The notes under the pieces are model-generated. The model saw nothing but the letters and a program-made list of their open reading frames with translations. It did no database searches and was not told the origin of the DNA. Below are positions 8,050-15,925 of a DNA stretch of 64,000 nt, in pieces; positions within the stretch are counted from its first letter, which is position 1; the number at the start of each line of letters is the position of its first letter. The stretch lies in the NCBI RefSeq assembly GCF_963693435.1, contig NZ_OY856306.1, forward strand, positions 744,001-808,000, read 5' to 3'. Position numbers and translations under genes: made by a program. The stretch is from Pasteurella atlantica. Its GTDB lineage: Bacteria; Pseudomonadota; Gammaproteobacteria; Enterobacterales; Pasteurellaceae.

Positions 8050-9090
8050 ATGAATAAATTAAAACTGTTTGGTGCGTTGGCACTGGCATTGTTTTTATTG
8101 AGTGGGTGTAATCAAGAGTCGGAGCAAATCAGTCTTGAAGGAAAAACGATGGGAACGACTTATCATATTAAATATATTGATGAGCATACCAAAGAATTGC
8201 TTAAACCAGCAGAGATAAAAAAAGAAATAGATCATTTGTTGGTGGGGGTGAATAATGCGATGTCTACCTATCAAAAAGATTCTGAAATTAGTCGTTTTAA
8301 TCAATCGATAGAAATAAATAAACCTTTTGTGATTTCTAAAGACTTTGCAACAGTTGTTAAAAGTGCATTTGAGTTAAATAAAATCACTCAAGGTGCGTTA
8401 GATATTACCGTTGGACCTTTAGTCAATTTATGGGGATTTGGACCTGATAAACGATTAAATCAAGCACCAACAGAACAACAAATCGCAGAAAAATCACAAG
8501 CAGTTGGAATTAATAAAATTAGACTTTTGTCTGAAAATAATCAATTTAGTTTAGTGAAAACTCACTCAAAGGTGTATATTGATACTTCTTCGATTGCAAA
8601 AGGATTTGGCGTTGATAAATTGGCACAATATTTAGAACAACTAGGCATTGAAAATTATCTTGTAGAGATTGGCGGAGAGTTAAGAGCCAAAGGGAAGAAT
8701 ATACATAAAGATGATTGGCAAATTGCTATAGAAAAACCAACTCTAGTACAGGGGCAAGAAATTCAAATTTTAGTGCCTATTAGTAACTTAGGTATAGCCA
8801 CATCAGGAAGTTATCGTAATTATTTTGAAGATGACGAAGGAAATCGTTTATCGCATATTATTGATCCAAAACAGCTAAAACCAATTAGCCATAATCTTGC
8901 CTCTATTACCGTATTAGCAAATACATCAATGAAAGCAGATGGTTTAGCGACAGGGTTGTTTGTACTTGGTACAGATAAAGCATTAGAAATTGCAGAAACA
9001 GAACATTTAGCGATTTTTTTAATTATTAAAACAGATAATGGCTATGAGACTAAAATGTCGAGTGAATTTAAGAAATTAACACATTTATAA
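8050..9090 (+). CDS. apbE: FAD:protein FMN transferase, lipoprotein
   Basis: This 346-residue envelope lipoprotein has the lipobox LLSGC with Cys20. ApbE covalently attaches FMN from FAD to Thr/Ser residues of exported proteins such as NqrB, NqrC and RnfG. Family motifs seen are the N-terminal G-T-T-Y segment (GKTMGTTYH), GALDITVGPLVNLWGFGP, DTSSIAKGFGVDK and the C-terminal KADGLATGLFV. It starts an apparent operon with nqrM (20-base gap) and mnmA (5-base gap). AAGGA lies seven bases before the ATG. The next gene, nqrM, supports a role in maturing Na+-NQR, although no nqr subunit genes are in the window. Confidence 0.95.
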   Translation: MNKLKLFGALALALFLLSGCNQESEQISLEGKTMGTTYHIKYIDEHTKELLKPAEIKKEIDHLLVGVNNAMSTYQKDSEISRFNQSIEINKPFVISKDFATVVKSAFELNKITQGALDITVGPLVNLWGFGPDKRLNQAPTEQQIAEKSQAVGINKIRLLSENNQFSLVKTHSKVYIDTSSIAKGFGVDKLAQYLEQLGIENYLVEIGGELRAKGKNIHKDDWQIAIEKPTLVQGQEIQILVPISNLGIATSGSYRNYFEDDEGNRLSHIIDPKQLKPISHNLASITVLANTSMKADGLATGLFVLGTDKALEIAETEHLAIFLIIKTDNGYETKMSSEFKKLTHL

Positions 9091-9110
9091 TTGATTATTT
9101 GGAGTGATAA

Positions 9111-9356
9111 ATGGAAACTATTTTATTAACCTTTGGCTTTTTTCTTGCAATCATTTTTGCAATGTCAATTGGCTATATTGTTAAAGGTAAAACAATTAAA
9201 GGAAGTTGTGGGGGGATCTCTGCATTAGGAATGGAAAAAATGTGTGACTGTGAAGAGCCTTGTGATAACTTAAAAGATAAGGTTGAAAAAGGTCAAGCAG
9301 ATCCAACAGAACTTGAGCGTTTTAAACAAAATTCCTCTTTTTATGAAGTGAAGTAA
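9111..9356 (+). CDS. nqrM: NqrM, Na+-NQR maturation protein
   Basis: This 81-residue protein has one N-terminal transmembrane helix (about residues 4-24) and a Cys-rich cytosolic segment with Cys33, Cys45, Cys47 and Cys51 (GSCGG, then CDCEEPC). This is the DUF539/NqrM signature. In Vibrio, NqrM is needed to deliver iron for the NqrD/NqrE centre of the Na+-translocating NADH:quinone reductase. It follows apbE in the same order usually seen at the end of nqr operons, though here detached from nqrABCDEF. A GGAG ribosome site lies upstream. The C-terminal part is charged and probably flexible. Confidence 0.93.
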   Translation: METILLTFGFFLAIIFAMSIGYIVKGKTIKGSCGGISALGMEKMCDCEEPCDNLKDKVEKGQADPTELERFKQNSSFYEVK

Positions 9357-9361
9357 AGGGT

Positions 9362-10516
9362 ATGAAATCACAAACATTTGTAAATAATTGCTCACAAGTG
9401 ACCGCTTGTCAGTTAACTGAAAATGCGACGAAAAAGGTTATCTGTGGAATGTCTGGTGGTGTGGATTCTTCCGTTTCTGCTTTTATTCTTCAACAACAAG
9501 GTTACCAAGTGGAAGGCTTGTTTATGAAGAATTGGGAAGAAGATGATGATACGGATTACTGTACCGCAGCGGCTGATTTAGCCGACGCTCAGGCAGTATG
9601 TGATAAATTAGGGATTAAACTACATAAGATTAACTTTGCCGCAGAATATTGGGATAATGTCTTTGAGCACTTTTTAAGTGAATATAAAGCAGGACGAACA
9701 CCAAATCCTGATATTTTATGCAATAAAGAGATCAAATTTAAAGCCTTTTTAGAATACGCTGCAGAAGATTTAGGTGCTGATTATATTGCAACAGGGCATT
9801 ATGTACGTCGTCGTGATCTTGATGGGCAATCTCAGTTATTACGTGGTTTAGATGCGAATAAAGATCAAAGTTATTTTTTATATACTTTAAGTAAAGATCA
9901 AGTAGCTCAAAGTTTATTTCCCGTCGGTGAACTAGAAAAACCGATTGTTCGCCAAATTGCCGAGGATTTAGGTTTAGTCACTGCTGAGAAAAAAGACTCT
10001 ACAGGGATCTGTTTTATAGGTGAGCGTAAGTTTAAAGACTTTTTAGCCCGCTATCTTCCTGCTCAAGTCGGTAATATCAAAACCATTGATGGTGAAGTAA
10101 TAGGTCAACATCAAGGCTTGATGTATCACACCTTGGGGCAGCGTAAAGGTTTAGGTATTGGTGGTTTAAAAAATAAATCTGAAGAGCCTTGGTATGTGGT
10201 GGAGAAAGATTTAATCAATAATGAGCTGATTGTGGCACAGGGACACGATAACAGTGCATTACTTTCAACAGGTTTAATTGCTCAACAATTACATTGGGTC
10301 GATCGTCAACCTATTCGTAAAAATTTACGTTGTACTGTCAAAACACGTTATCGTCAAACTGATGTTGCTTGTGAAATTCAACCTATTGATGATGATACAA
10401 TTAAAGTCATTTTTGATGAGCCTCAAATTGCAGTAACACCCGGTCAATCCGCTGTTTTTTACCTTGATGAAATTTGTTTAGGTGGTGGAGTAATTGAGGA
10501 ACAATTGAAAATCTAA
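9362..10516 (+). CDS. mnmA: tRNA-specific 2-thiouridylase
   Basis: This 384-residue cytosolic enzyme 2-thiolates U34 of tRNA Lys, Glu and Gln, using sulfur relayed by the Tus system. The ATP pyrophosphatase P-loop GMSGGVDSS is at residues 29-37. The two catalytic cysteines are Cys120 (PDILCNKE) and Cys217 (STGICFIGE). The C-terminal beta-barrel ends in [11 protein letters not shown]. The N-terminal extension of about 25 residues is encoded partly by an uptake-signal pair (ACAAGTGACCGCTTGTC near 9394-9410) and matches the extended N-terminus seen in Haemophilus MnmA. AAAGGG is only one base before the ATG; a GTG 12 codons in is a possible alternative start. Confidence 0.96.
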   Translation: MKSQTFVNNCSQVTACQLTENATKKVICGMSGGVDSSVSAFILQQQGYQVEGLFMKNWEEDDDTDYCTAAADLADAQAVCDKLGIKLHKINFAAEYWDNVFEHFLSEYKAGRTPNPDILCNKEIKFKAFLEYAAEDLGADYIATGHYVRRRDLDGQSQLLRGLDANKDQSYFLYTLSKDQVAQSLFPVGELEKPIVRQIAEDLGLVTAEKKDSTGICFIGERKFKDFLARYLPAQVGNIKTIDGEVIGQHQGLMYHTLGQRKGLGIGGLKNKSEEPWYVVEKDLINNELIVAQGHDNSALLSTGLIAQQLHWVDRQPIRKNLRCTVKTRYRQTDVACEIQPIDDDTIKVIFDEPQIAVTPGQSAVFYLDEICLGGGVIEEQLKI

Positions 10517-10535
10517 TTTTATTAGATAAGTTTTG
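10511..10535. terminator. Weak hairpin between convergent mnmA and hmuV
   Basis: ATCTAAT (10511-10517) and ATTAGAT (10521-10527) form a 7-bp A+T-only stem with a three-base loop, overlapping the mnmA stop codon. The following run is only TTTT, so termination is uncertain. Confidence 0.3.
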
Positions 10536-10543
10536 GTTAGATA

Positions 10544-11350
10544 TCATAAAGGTTTTGGCGTTGGAGCAATCAGATAACGAGCTAATTGCTCATTCCATAA
10601 AATATTCATATCCATTTGATATACCTCTGATAGTGCATTATTTTTAACTAACTCTTCAGGGGTAAAATCACCCACTTTTTTACCTTTATTTAATAGCAAA
10701 ATATGATCGCTAAATTGCAAAGTAAGGGATAGATCGTGCATAACAGCAATAATGGTTAAACCTTGTTCTTGAAGCTCTTTCAATAAATACATTAGATTAT
10801 ATTGATGATGAATATCGAGATGATTAGTAGGTTCATCTAAAAAGAGAATTTTACCCGTTAGATCTTCATCCGGATAAGCAAAAATTTGAGCAAGGGTTCG
10901 AGCAATCTGGACTCGATGTTGTTCTCCACCAGATAATGTAGCATATTCTTGCTTTCTTAAATTAAGAATACCCATTTTTTCTAAACAGTGTTGAACCACT
11001 GCTTGATTTTGTTTTTTACAACATTGATAGCGATAAGGTTCACGTCCGAGATCAACAATATCTTCAACCTGAATATTAAAAGGAATATGAATAAGTTGTG
11101 GCAAAACGGCTCTTTTCTTAGCAAGTGCCAAGCGGTCAGTTGTTCGTAAGTTTTTACCATTTAATGAAATAGTCCCTTTATTAGGGGGAATATCACCGTT
11201 GATCAGATTTAAGCAAGTGGTTTTTCCTGCACCATTAGGACCAATAATAGCGTTAAATGAGCCCTGAATAATCTCTAAATTTAGGTGATCAATTAAATTT
11301 TTATGCTGTACAGTAAAGGTTAAATTTTCAGCCGCTAGAATAATACTCAT
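10544..11350 (-). CDS. hmuV: Heme ABC transporter ATP-binding protein
   Basis: This 268-residue FecE/HmuV-type ATPase has Walker A GPNGAGKTT (37-45), signature LSGGEQ (139-144) and Walker B LFLDEPTNHLD (about 169-179). It would power heme import with HmuU. The start is set at 11350, where ATG overlaps the hmuU stop in an ATGA arrangement, implying translational coupling; an ATG 15 bases further upstream is less likely. An acidic insertion between the signature motif and Walker B (AYPDEDLTG) is typical of HmuV proteins. It is the last gene of hmuT-hutZ-hmuU-hmuV. Substrate is inferred from hutZ and the HmuT-type binding protein. Confidence 0.92.
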   Translation of the reverse strand: MSIILAAENLTFTVQHKNLIDHLNLEIIQGSFNAIIGPNGAGKTTCLNLINGDIPPNKGTISLNGKNLRTTDRLALAKKRAVLPQLIHIPFNIQVEDIVDLGREPYRYQCCKKQNQAVVQHCLEKMGILNLRKQEYATLSGGEQHRVQIARTLAQIFAYPDEDLTGKILFLDEPTNHLDIHHQYNLMYLLKELQEQGLTIIAVMHDLSLTLQFSDHILLLNKGKKVGDFTPEELVKNNALSEVYQMDMNILWNEQLARYLIAPTPKPL

Positions 11351-12396
11351 CTTGCACCTCGCCACACTAAGAAACCTAAGAATGGGGCACCAATCATTGC
11401 TGTTAAAATACCAATAGGAAGTTCTGCTGGCATTATAATTGTACGAGAAATCACATCAGATAAGGTCAATAATATTGCCCCAAATAAAAAAGAAGCAGGC
11501 AGTACAACTCGATGATCACTTCCTACTAATTTACGCACAATATGAGGAACGACTAGCCCAATAAAACCTATTCCACCCGAAAATGCCACGCAAACTCCCA
11601 CGAGCAAAGCGACTAATAGGATTTGACGTTTTTTGGCTTTTTCAATATCAAAACCTAAATGCCCTGCCACATTTTCACCCAGCATTAAGGCATTTAAAAT
11701 TGCGGAATCTCGCCATAAAAGAGGAAGGGTAACAATACAAACTAAACTTAAAACAGCTAATTTTTCCCAATCAAAAGCGGTTAAACTTCCCATTCCCCAA
11801 AAAGCGATGGATCGTAATTGAATATCATCGGCGACATAAGTCAGTAAACCAGTTAAAGCCCCTGTTAAGGCACCAAAAGCAATACCTATTAACAGCATTG
11901 AAGAGATATTGAGTACACCGCCTCGTTTAGAGAAAGAATACAGTAACATCGTCATTCCCCAACCACCTAAAAAAGCAAAAAAAGGTAATGCAAAATTACT
12001 TGAAACAATGGAGAGAGGTAAAAATAAACTGCCTAAAACAATAAATAAGGTGGCAGAAAAGGAAGCGCCAGACATTACACCAATAATACCCGGATCAACA
12101 AGGGGGTTACGGAATAACCCTTGCATTACTGCCCCTGTAATCGCTAATGTACCACCCACTAATACAGCGGCAATCACACGAGGAAAACGAATATTGACTA
12201 AAACTTGCCAAATTGTATTATCTGTTGTTGTCGCCTCACCACTGAGCAAGCGGATGATCGTGGCATTCTCTACCTCTATTGCCCCAATACGACAGCCTAA
12301 ATAAATACTAAATAATAATAAAAAAATAAATAGACTAAAAATGGATGTTCTAGAAAAAAATATTTTTTTATATTTAGAGCAATATTCGTCAATCAT
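11347..12396 (-). CDS. hmuU: Heme ABC transporter permease (FecCD family)
   Basis: This 349-residue inner-membrane permease is of the BtuC/FecCD/HmuU family, with about ten hydrophobic segments starting near residue 18. Typical conserved patches are IRFPRVIAAVLVGG, GAVMQGLFRNPLVDPGIIGV, GENVAGHLGFD and GGIGFIGLVVPHIVR, followed by the ATPase-coupling loop. It would dimerise and carry heme across the inner membrane with HmuV. It begins four bases after the hutZ stop and overlaps hmuV by four bases, so the operon is tightly packed. Heme rather than siderophore specificity rests on the neighbours. Confidence 0.93.
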   Translation of the reverse strand: MIDEYCSKYKKIFFSRTSIFSLFIFLLLFSIYLGCRIGAIEVENATIIRLLSGEATTTDNTIWQVLVNIRFPRVIAAVLVGGTLAITGAVMQGLFRNPLVDPGIIGVMSGASFSATLFIVLGSLFLPLSIVSSNFALPFFAFLGGWGMTMLLYSFSKRGGVLNISSMLLIGIAFGALTGALTGLLTYVADDIQLRSIAFWGMGSLTAFDWEKLAVLSLVCIVTLPLLWRDSAILNALMLGENVAGHLGFDIEKAKKRQILLVALLVGVCVAFSGGIGFIGLVVPHIVRKLVGSDHRVVLPASFLFGAILLTLSDVISRTIIMPAELPIGILTAMIGAPFLGFLVWRGAR

Positions 12397-12400
12397 TACA

Positions 12401-13177
12401 CTATGCTTTTGTCATTTTAACTAACTGAACTCGTGCGGCATTAACGTCTAAAGCCTCTTCTTCAAAAGCAATAAAATGAAGATGATTATGATATGAAATA
12501 GTGACACCAAATTGATTGACCGCAACCATTTCAGGTACAACACCTAATTGTAACTTGATATCATTTTGAGTCAGGTATTTTTCCATTGCTTCAATATGAT
12601 CTTTATTCATATGCTCAATAATTTTTAATTCCGTTTCTTCATCAAATGATGATGCTCTTTTTATTACTTCAGGCTCTACCCACGCAATTCGTCCAAACCC
12701 TAAAATTACTCGAGCCATCTTTACATTTAAACGATAAAACTTAAATTCGTGAAATTTTTCATACATTTTTGCTCTTGGATAATGACGAAAATAACTGTGT
12801 TTTACTCGCATTAAATCTTCTTGATCTTTAATTTCCAGTAAATCGCCCATTACCCCTAATCGCCAGCCTGTTTCAATACGATGATTACGTCTTACTTCAC
12901 GCATAAATAATGAAACCTTTGAATTTTCAGTAATATTTTTTGTGCGTTCTGCAATAGTCGCTGTATAAATAACAGGACAACCAGTATGATCAATAATAAA
13001 AGGAGCAACCGATCCCATTGGATAACCTGCAGATTTGCTCTCTTCACGACTAATTGTACTTAATTCACCTGCAAAGTTAGTGAGATAAATCTTCTGTGCA
13101 TCAATATCTCCTGTACTATAACGGTCGTGCTGCTTTATATTTTTGTCTGTAATTTTTGGCTCTGATGATTCCATCAT
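12401..13177 (-). CDS. hutZ: HutZ/HugZ family heme utilization protein
   Basis: This 258-residue cytosolic protein has an FMN-binding split-barrel (pyridoxamine-phosphate-oxidase-like) domain in the first two-thirds, followed by a DUF2470 domain with the EHMNKDHIEAMEKY motif. HugZ/HutZ proteins bind or degrade heme after import and release iron. I place the start at 13177: GAGGAG lies seven bases upstream and the ATG follows the hmuT TAA by one base. A longer frame to 13255 would overlap hmuT by 77 bases. Two adjacent ATGs make 13174 equally possible. Its place between binding protein and permease ties heme breakdown to uptake. Confidence 0.92.
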   Translation of the reverse strand: MMESSEPKITDKNIKQHDRYSTGDIDAQKIYLTNFAGELSTISREESKSAGYPMGSVAPFIIDHTGCPVIYTATIAERTKNITENSKVSLFMREVRRNHRIETGWRLGVMGDLLEIKDQEDLMRVKHSYFRHYPRAKMYEKFHEFKFYRLNVKMARVILGFGRIAWVEPEVIKRASSFDEETELKIIEHMNKDHIEAMEKYLTQNDIKLQLGVVPEMVAVNQFGVTISYHNHLHFIAFEEEALDVNAARVQLVKMTKA

Positions 13178-13178
13178 T

Positions 13179-14096
13179 TTATTTCTCCTCTTGAGTGACA
13201 CATTCTTTTGCTGCTTGAGTAATCTCTTTTGCTGGTTGAGTAAGATCAGGACCAAAGCCTAATCCTTCCACAATTCCAATAGTAAAAACACAGTCTTTTT
13301 GACCTGCTTTTGTTATAGCAAGTTTAGTATATTTATCTAATGCTTTGGTTAGTGTTGCTGGATTACGATCTTTCCCACTATGAGAAGCAATAATAATCAT
13401 ATCCATATCACTCACAGATAATGCCTCTAAAGATACTGGCTTAACACTTTTAAACTGTGATTTGAAAATATTTTGACTGCCTACAATATCAATCATTCCA
13501 TCTCCTGCGGTTTCATCACCAAATCCCATAAATCGATCAACCCCACCATCCATAAAGAACGCTATTTTAGGTTGAGTAGGATAACTCTCAATAATTTTAG
13601 TTATTTCTGCTTTATCTTTATTGATACGTTCAATCAGTGGTTTTGCTTGCTCTGTTGCATCCAAAGTCTTCGCAATTAACTGAATATCATCAACAACGCC
13701 CTCAAGCGATTTCTTATCTGTTATTGTAATGGTTTCTACTTTTGATGATTTTAGTTGAGCAATTACATTTGGCGGACCAGCATCAGGTACTAGAACAACT
13801 AAATCCGGACGCATTGCTAAAATACCTTCCGATGATAACGCTCGGCGATAGCCAATCTTAGGTTTATTTTTCATAATATCAGCAGGTAAGGTACTTGTGG
13901 TATCCACTGCAATCAAATCATCCGCCAACCCTAATTCAGCAATAATTTGAGAAGCATTGCCAGTCGTAGAGACAATACGATGATAAGACTCTGCATTAAT
14001 TGATGCAGAAAGTGTTGTTAAAACAAATAAAGCACTGATTTTTCTTTTATTCAATGCTTTTGAGTGTAAATTAGCGATCAGTGTTTTTATAAACAT
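13179..14096 (-). CDS. hmuT: Periplasmic heme-binding protein
   Basis: This 305-residue class III periplasmic binding protein has a long Sec signal peptide (Lys/Arg-rich n-region to residue 19, hydrophobic 20-32, likely cut after ASINA at 35). The pattern IGYRRALSSEGILAMRPDLVV around Tyr83 is the HmuT heme-ligand loop, with Tyr83 the likely axial ligand. The C-lobe has the usual GVVDDIQLIA and VSDMDMIIIAS segments. It would capture heme passed from an outer-membrane TonB-dependent receptor, which is not in this window, and hand it to HmuUV. It heads the operon and follows a good promoter with a possible Fur site. Confidence 0.93.
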   Translation of the reverse strand: MFIKTLIANLHSKALNKRKISALFVLTTLSASINAESYHRIVSTTGNASQIIAELGLADDLIAVDTTSTLPADIMKNKPKIGYRRALSSEGILAMRPDLVVLVPDAGPPNVIAQLKSSKVETITITDKKSLEGVVDDIQLIAKTLDATEQAKPLIERINKDKAEITKIIESYPTQPKIAFFMDGGVDRFMGFGDETAGDGMIDIVGSQNIFKSQFKSVKPVSLEALSVSDMDMIIIASHSGKDRNPATLTKALDKYTKLAITKAGQKDCVFTIGIVEGLGFGPDLTQPAKEITQAAKECVTQEEK

Positions 14097-14130
14097 AAAT
14101 TAGCTTTCCTTTTCAAAATTTAATTATCCG

Positions 14131-14164
14131 TAAATATTATCATTTGTATCTATTATGGTGTCAA
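14131..14164 (-). promoter_or_regulatory. hmuT promoter with possible Fur site
   Basis: On the minus strand TTGACA (14164-14159) and GATAAT (14141-14136) are 17 bases apart. The -10 box lies inside AATGATAATATTTAC, which matches about 12 of 19 positions of the Fur consensus. The promoter is convincing; Fur control is an inference that fits an iron/heme operon. Confidence 0.6.
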
Positions 14165-14273
14165 TAAATTTTATGGAAATGTTTCATTTGTTAATAATTT
14201 GTGTAAAAGCAACTTCGTTAACCAGCTCTTGCTATTTTTGAAAAAACAAGTAAGATACGCTTCCTAATTTTCA

Positions 14274-14316
14274 CTTGGGTTCCCTAACCCCAAATTTATT
14301 TTTCATCAAAAAGGAC
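14274..14316 (+). promoter_or_regulatory. preQ1-I riboswitch candidate controlling yhhQ
   Basis: The pattern TTGGG (14275-14279), a nine-base loop TTCCCTAAC, then CCCAA (14289-14293) and an A-rich tail ending in AAAAAGGAC follows the preQ1-I layout, and is close to the Thermoanaerobacter aptamer. Loop bases TCC (14281-14283) can pair with GGA (14313-14315), part of the AAGGA ribosome site, giving the P2 pseudoknot and translational control. It sits seven bases before the ATG of a queuosine-precursor transporter. The tail is longer and more U-rich than in textbook examples. Confidence 0.75.
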
Positions 14317-14322
14317 ACAATT

Positions 14323-14997
14323 ATGCTTTTAAATATTGACTTTTCAGATCGTCAAAAACGTCGCTCATTATTACTATTATCGCTTTTTCATATTTTTATT
14401 CTTGCAATTAGTAATTATCTGGTACAACTTACCTTTGAAATAAAAATCCCCTTTACTGATTTAGCGATACCAACTACTTGGGGAACGTTTTCATTTCCTT
14501 TTATTTTTTTAGCGACAGACTTAACTGTACGAGTATTTGGCACAAACTTGGCACGCCGAATTATTTTCTTAGTAATGTTTCCTGCTTTAATTGTTAGTTA
14601 CATTATGTCTGTTATTTTCTTTGAAGCACAGTTTCAAGGTTTTAATTCATTAGCTAATTTTAATTTCTTTGTTTTTCGCATTGCTCTAGCAAGCTTTACT
14701 GCTTATATTATTGGGCAGCTAATGGATATTTTTATATTTAATAAACTTCGTCAAAAATCACGCTGGTGGATTGCTCCAACGTCATCAACATTATTTGGTA
14801 GTTTGGTTGATACTTTAGTGTTCTTTGCAGTGGCATTTTATCAATGTGCAGATCCTTACCTAGCAGAGCATTGGTTTGATCTTGGTATTGTCGATTATTT
14901 TGTCAAAATCTCGGTGAGTATGGCACTTTTCTTACCGCTTTACGGCGTATTATTGACCATTATTATTAAGAAGTTTGATTTAGCAACAGCGGAATAA
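14323..14997 (+). CDS. yhhQ: Queuosine precursor (preQ0/preQ1) transporter, YhhQ family
   Basis: This 224-residue inner-membrane protein of the YhhQ/QPTR family has about six transmembrane segments. Family residues visible are the ATDLTVRVFG stretch, the VSYIMSVIFFE helix and SSTLFGSLVDTLVFF near residue 160. YhhQ imports preQ0 and preQ1 for queuosine synthesis in tRNA. The ATG at 14323 is chosen because AAGGA lies eight bases upstream and because a TTG 16 codons earlier falls inside the riboswitch stem. A preQ1 riboswitch on a preQ1 importer would give product feedback. Confidence 0.94.
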   Translation: MLLNIDFSDRQKRRSLLLLSLFHIFILAISNYLVQLTFEIKIPFTDLAIPTTWGTFSFPFIFLATDLTVRVFGTNLARRIIFLVMFPALIVSYIMSVIFFEAQFQGFNSLANFNFFVFRIALASFTAYIIGQLMDIFIFNKLRQKSRWWIAPTSSTLFGSLVDTLVFFAVAFYQCADPYLAEHWFDLGIVDYFVKISVSMALFLPLYGVLLTIIIKKFDLATAE

Positions 14998-15083
14998 ATT
15001 TGCAAAAATTATACAACAAGTAACCGCTTATGATATTATCTATAAACTATAAATATATTTTGCTAAACAAAAGGGAGTATTTT

Positions 15084-15857
15084 ATGAAATTAAGACAATA
15101 CATTTGTATCGCTACTTTATCAATATCTGCGATTGGTATAACAGGCTGTACATCAACAAGCCAAATCAACAACGAAGCAGCCAACAGCTATATGAAAGTG
15201 GTTTCACAAGCTAAATCAAAAGGTGTTTTGGATACTAGCTCTAGAACCGCTAAAAGAATTAAAGCTATTTTTAACCGTATGGTACCTTATGCTAGAAAGG
15301 CGAATGAAACTGGTGTGCCATTTAGTTGGGAAATGACAGTGGTCAAATCTAAAGAGCTAAACGCTTGGGCGATGCCAGGTGGGAAAATGATGGTTTATAC
15401 TGGATTGGTTGATAAATTAAACCTTTCTAATCCTGAAATTGCGACTGTTATTGGGCACGAAATGGCTCACGCATTAAAAGAGCATAGTAAATCATCTCGT
15501 TCTGTAAGTGTGGTTACTGGTATTGCCGCAACTATTGGTAAGGTCGCACTTTCAACGCAAGGTATTTCAACAAATGTAGGCGGCTTTGATATCGTTGATA
15601 TCACTAAGGATCTTGCATTAGATAAACCTTTTTCTCGTCACCACGAAACAGAAGCTGATGAAGTTGGTTTAATGTTGATGGCTCAATCTGGTTATAATCC
15701 AAGTGCTGCTCCAAATGTATGGACAAAAATGAGTAAAGTTACAGGGGGATCAGGCTCTTCGATTTTCTCAACTCACCCAACCAATGCTGATCGTCAAGCT
15801 AACTTACAACGCTTGCTACCTGAAGCGATGAAGCTTTATAAAGCATCAAAAAAATAA
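15084..15857 (+). CDS. M48 family metallopeptidase, lipoprotein
   Basis: This 257-residue protein has a type II signal peptide (lipobox GITGC, Cys22) and an M48 zinc-peptidase domain. The motif is H125-E126-M-A-H129 with a downstream ETEADEVGL segment that would supply the third zinc ligand (Glu). It is related to E. coli LoiP and YcaL, which degrade misfolded outer-membrane proteins. The length and lipobox fit, but the split between LoiP and YcaL cannot be decided by eye, so no symbol is given. The ATG at 15084 is preceded by AAGGGAG; a longer frame from 15030 has no ribosome site. Confidence 0.9.
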   Translation: MKLRQYICIATLSISAIGITGCTSTSQINNEAANSYMKVVSQAKSKGVLDTSSRTAKRIKAIFNRMVPYARKANETGVPFSWEMTVVKSKELNAWAMPGGKMMVYTGLVDKLNLSNPEIATVIGHEMAHALKEHSKSSRSVSVVTGIAATIGKVALSTQGISTNVGGFDIVDITKDLALDKPFSRHHETEADEVGLMLMAQSGYNPSAAPNVWTKMSKVTGGSGSSIFSTHPTNADRQANLQRLLPEAMKLYKASKK

Positions 15858-15867
15858 TTCTTAATAT

Positions 15868-15902
15868 GAAAAAAGCCCTTATTAACTAAGGGCTTTTTAT
15901 TT
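15868..15902. terminator. Bidirectional terminator between the M48 gene and gor
   Basis: AAAAGCCCTTA (15871-15881) pairs perfectly with TAAGGGCTTTT (15887-15897). A T-run follows on both strands, so it can end both convergent transcripts. Confidence 0.88.
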
Positions 15903-15925
15903 GTCATTTTAATTTTATACAATTA

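Noticed and set aside
11909-12304. Rightward 131-residue frame inside hmuU
   Set aside because: It is antisense to a clear permease gene; Pro/Lys-rich nonsense composition.
14275-14322. TTG start 16 codons upstream for yhhQ
   Set aside because: It falls in the P1 stem of the riboswitch candidate, and AAGGA serves the ATG at 14323.
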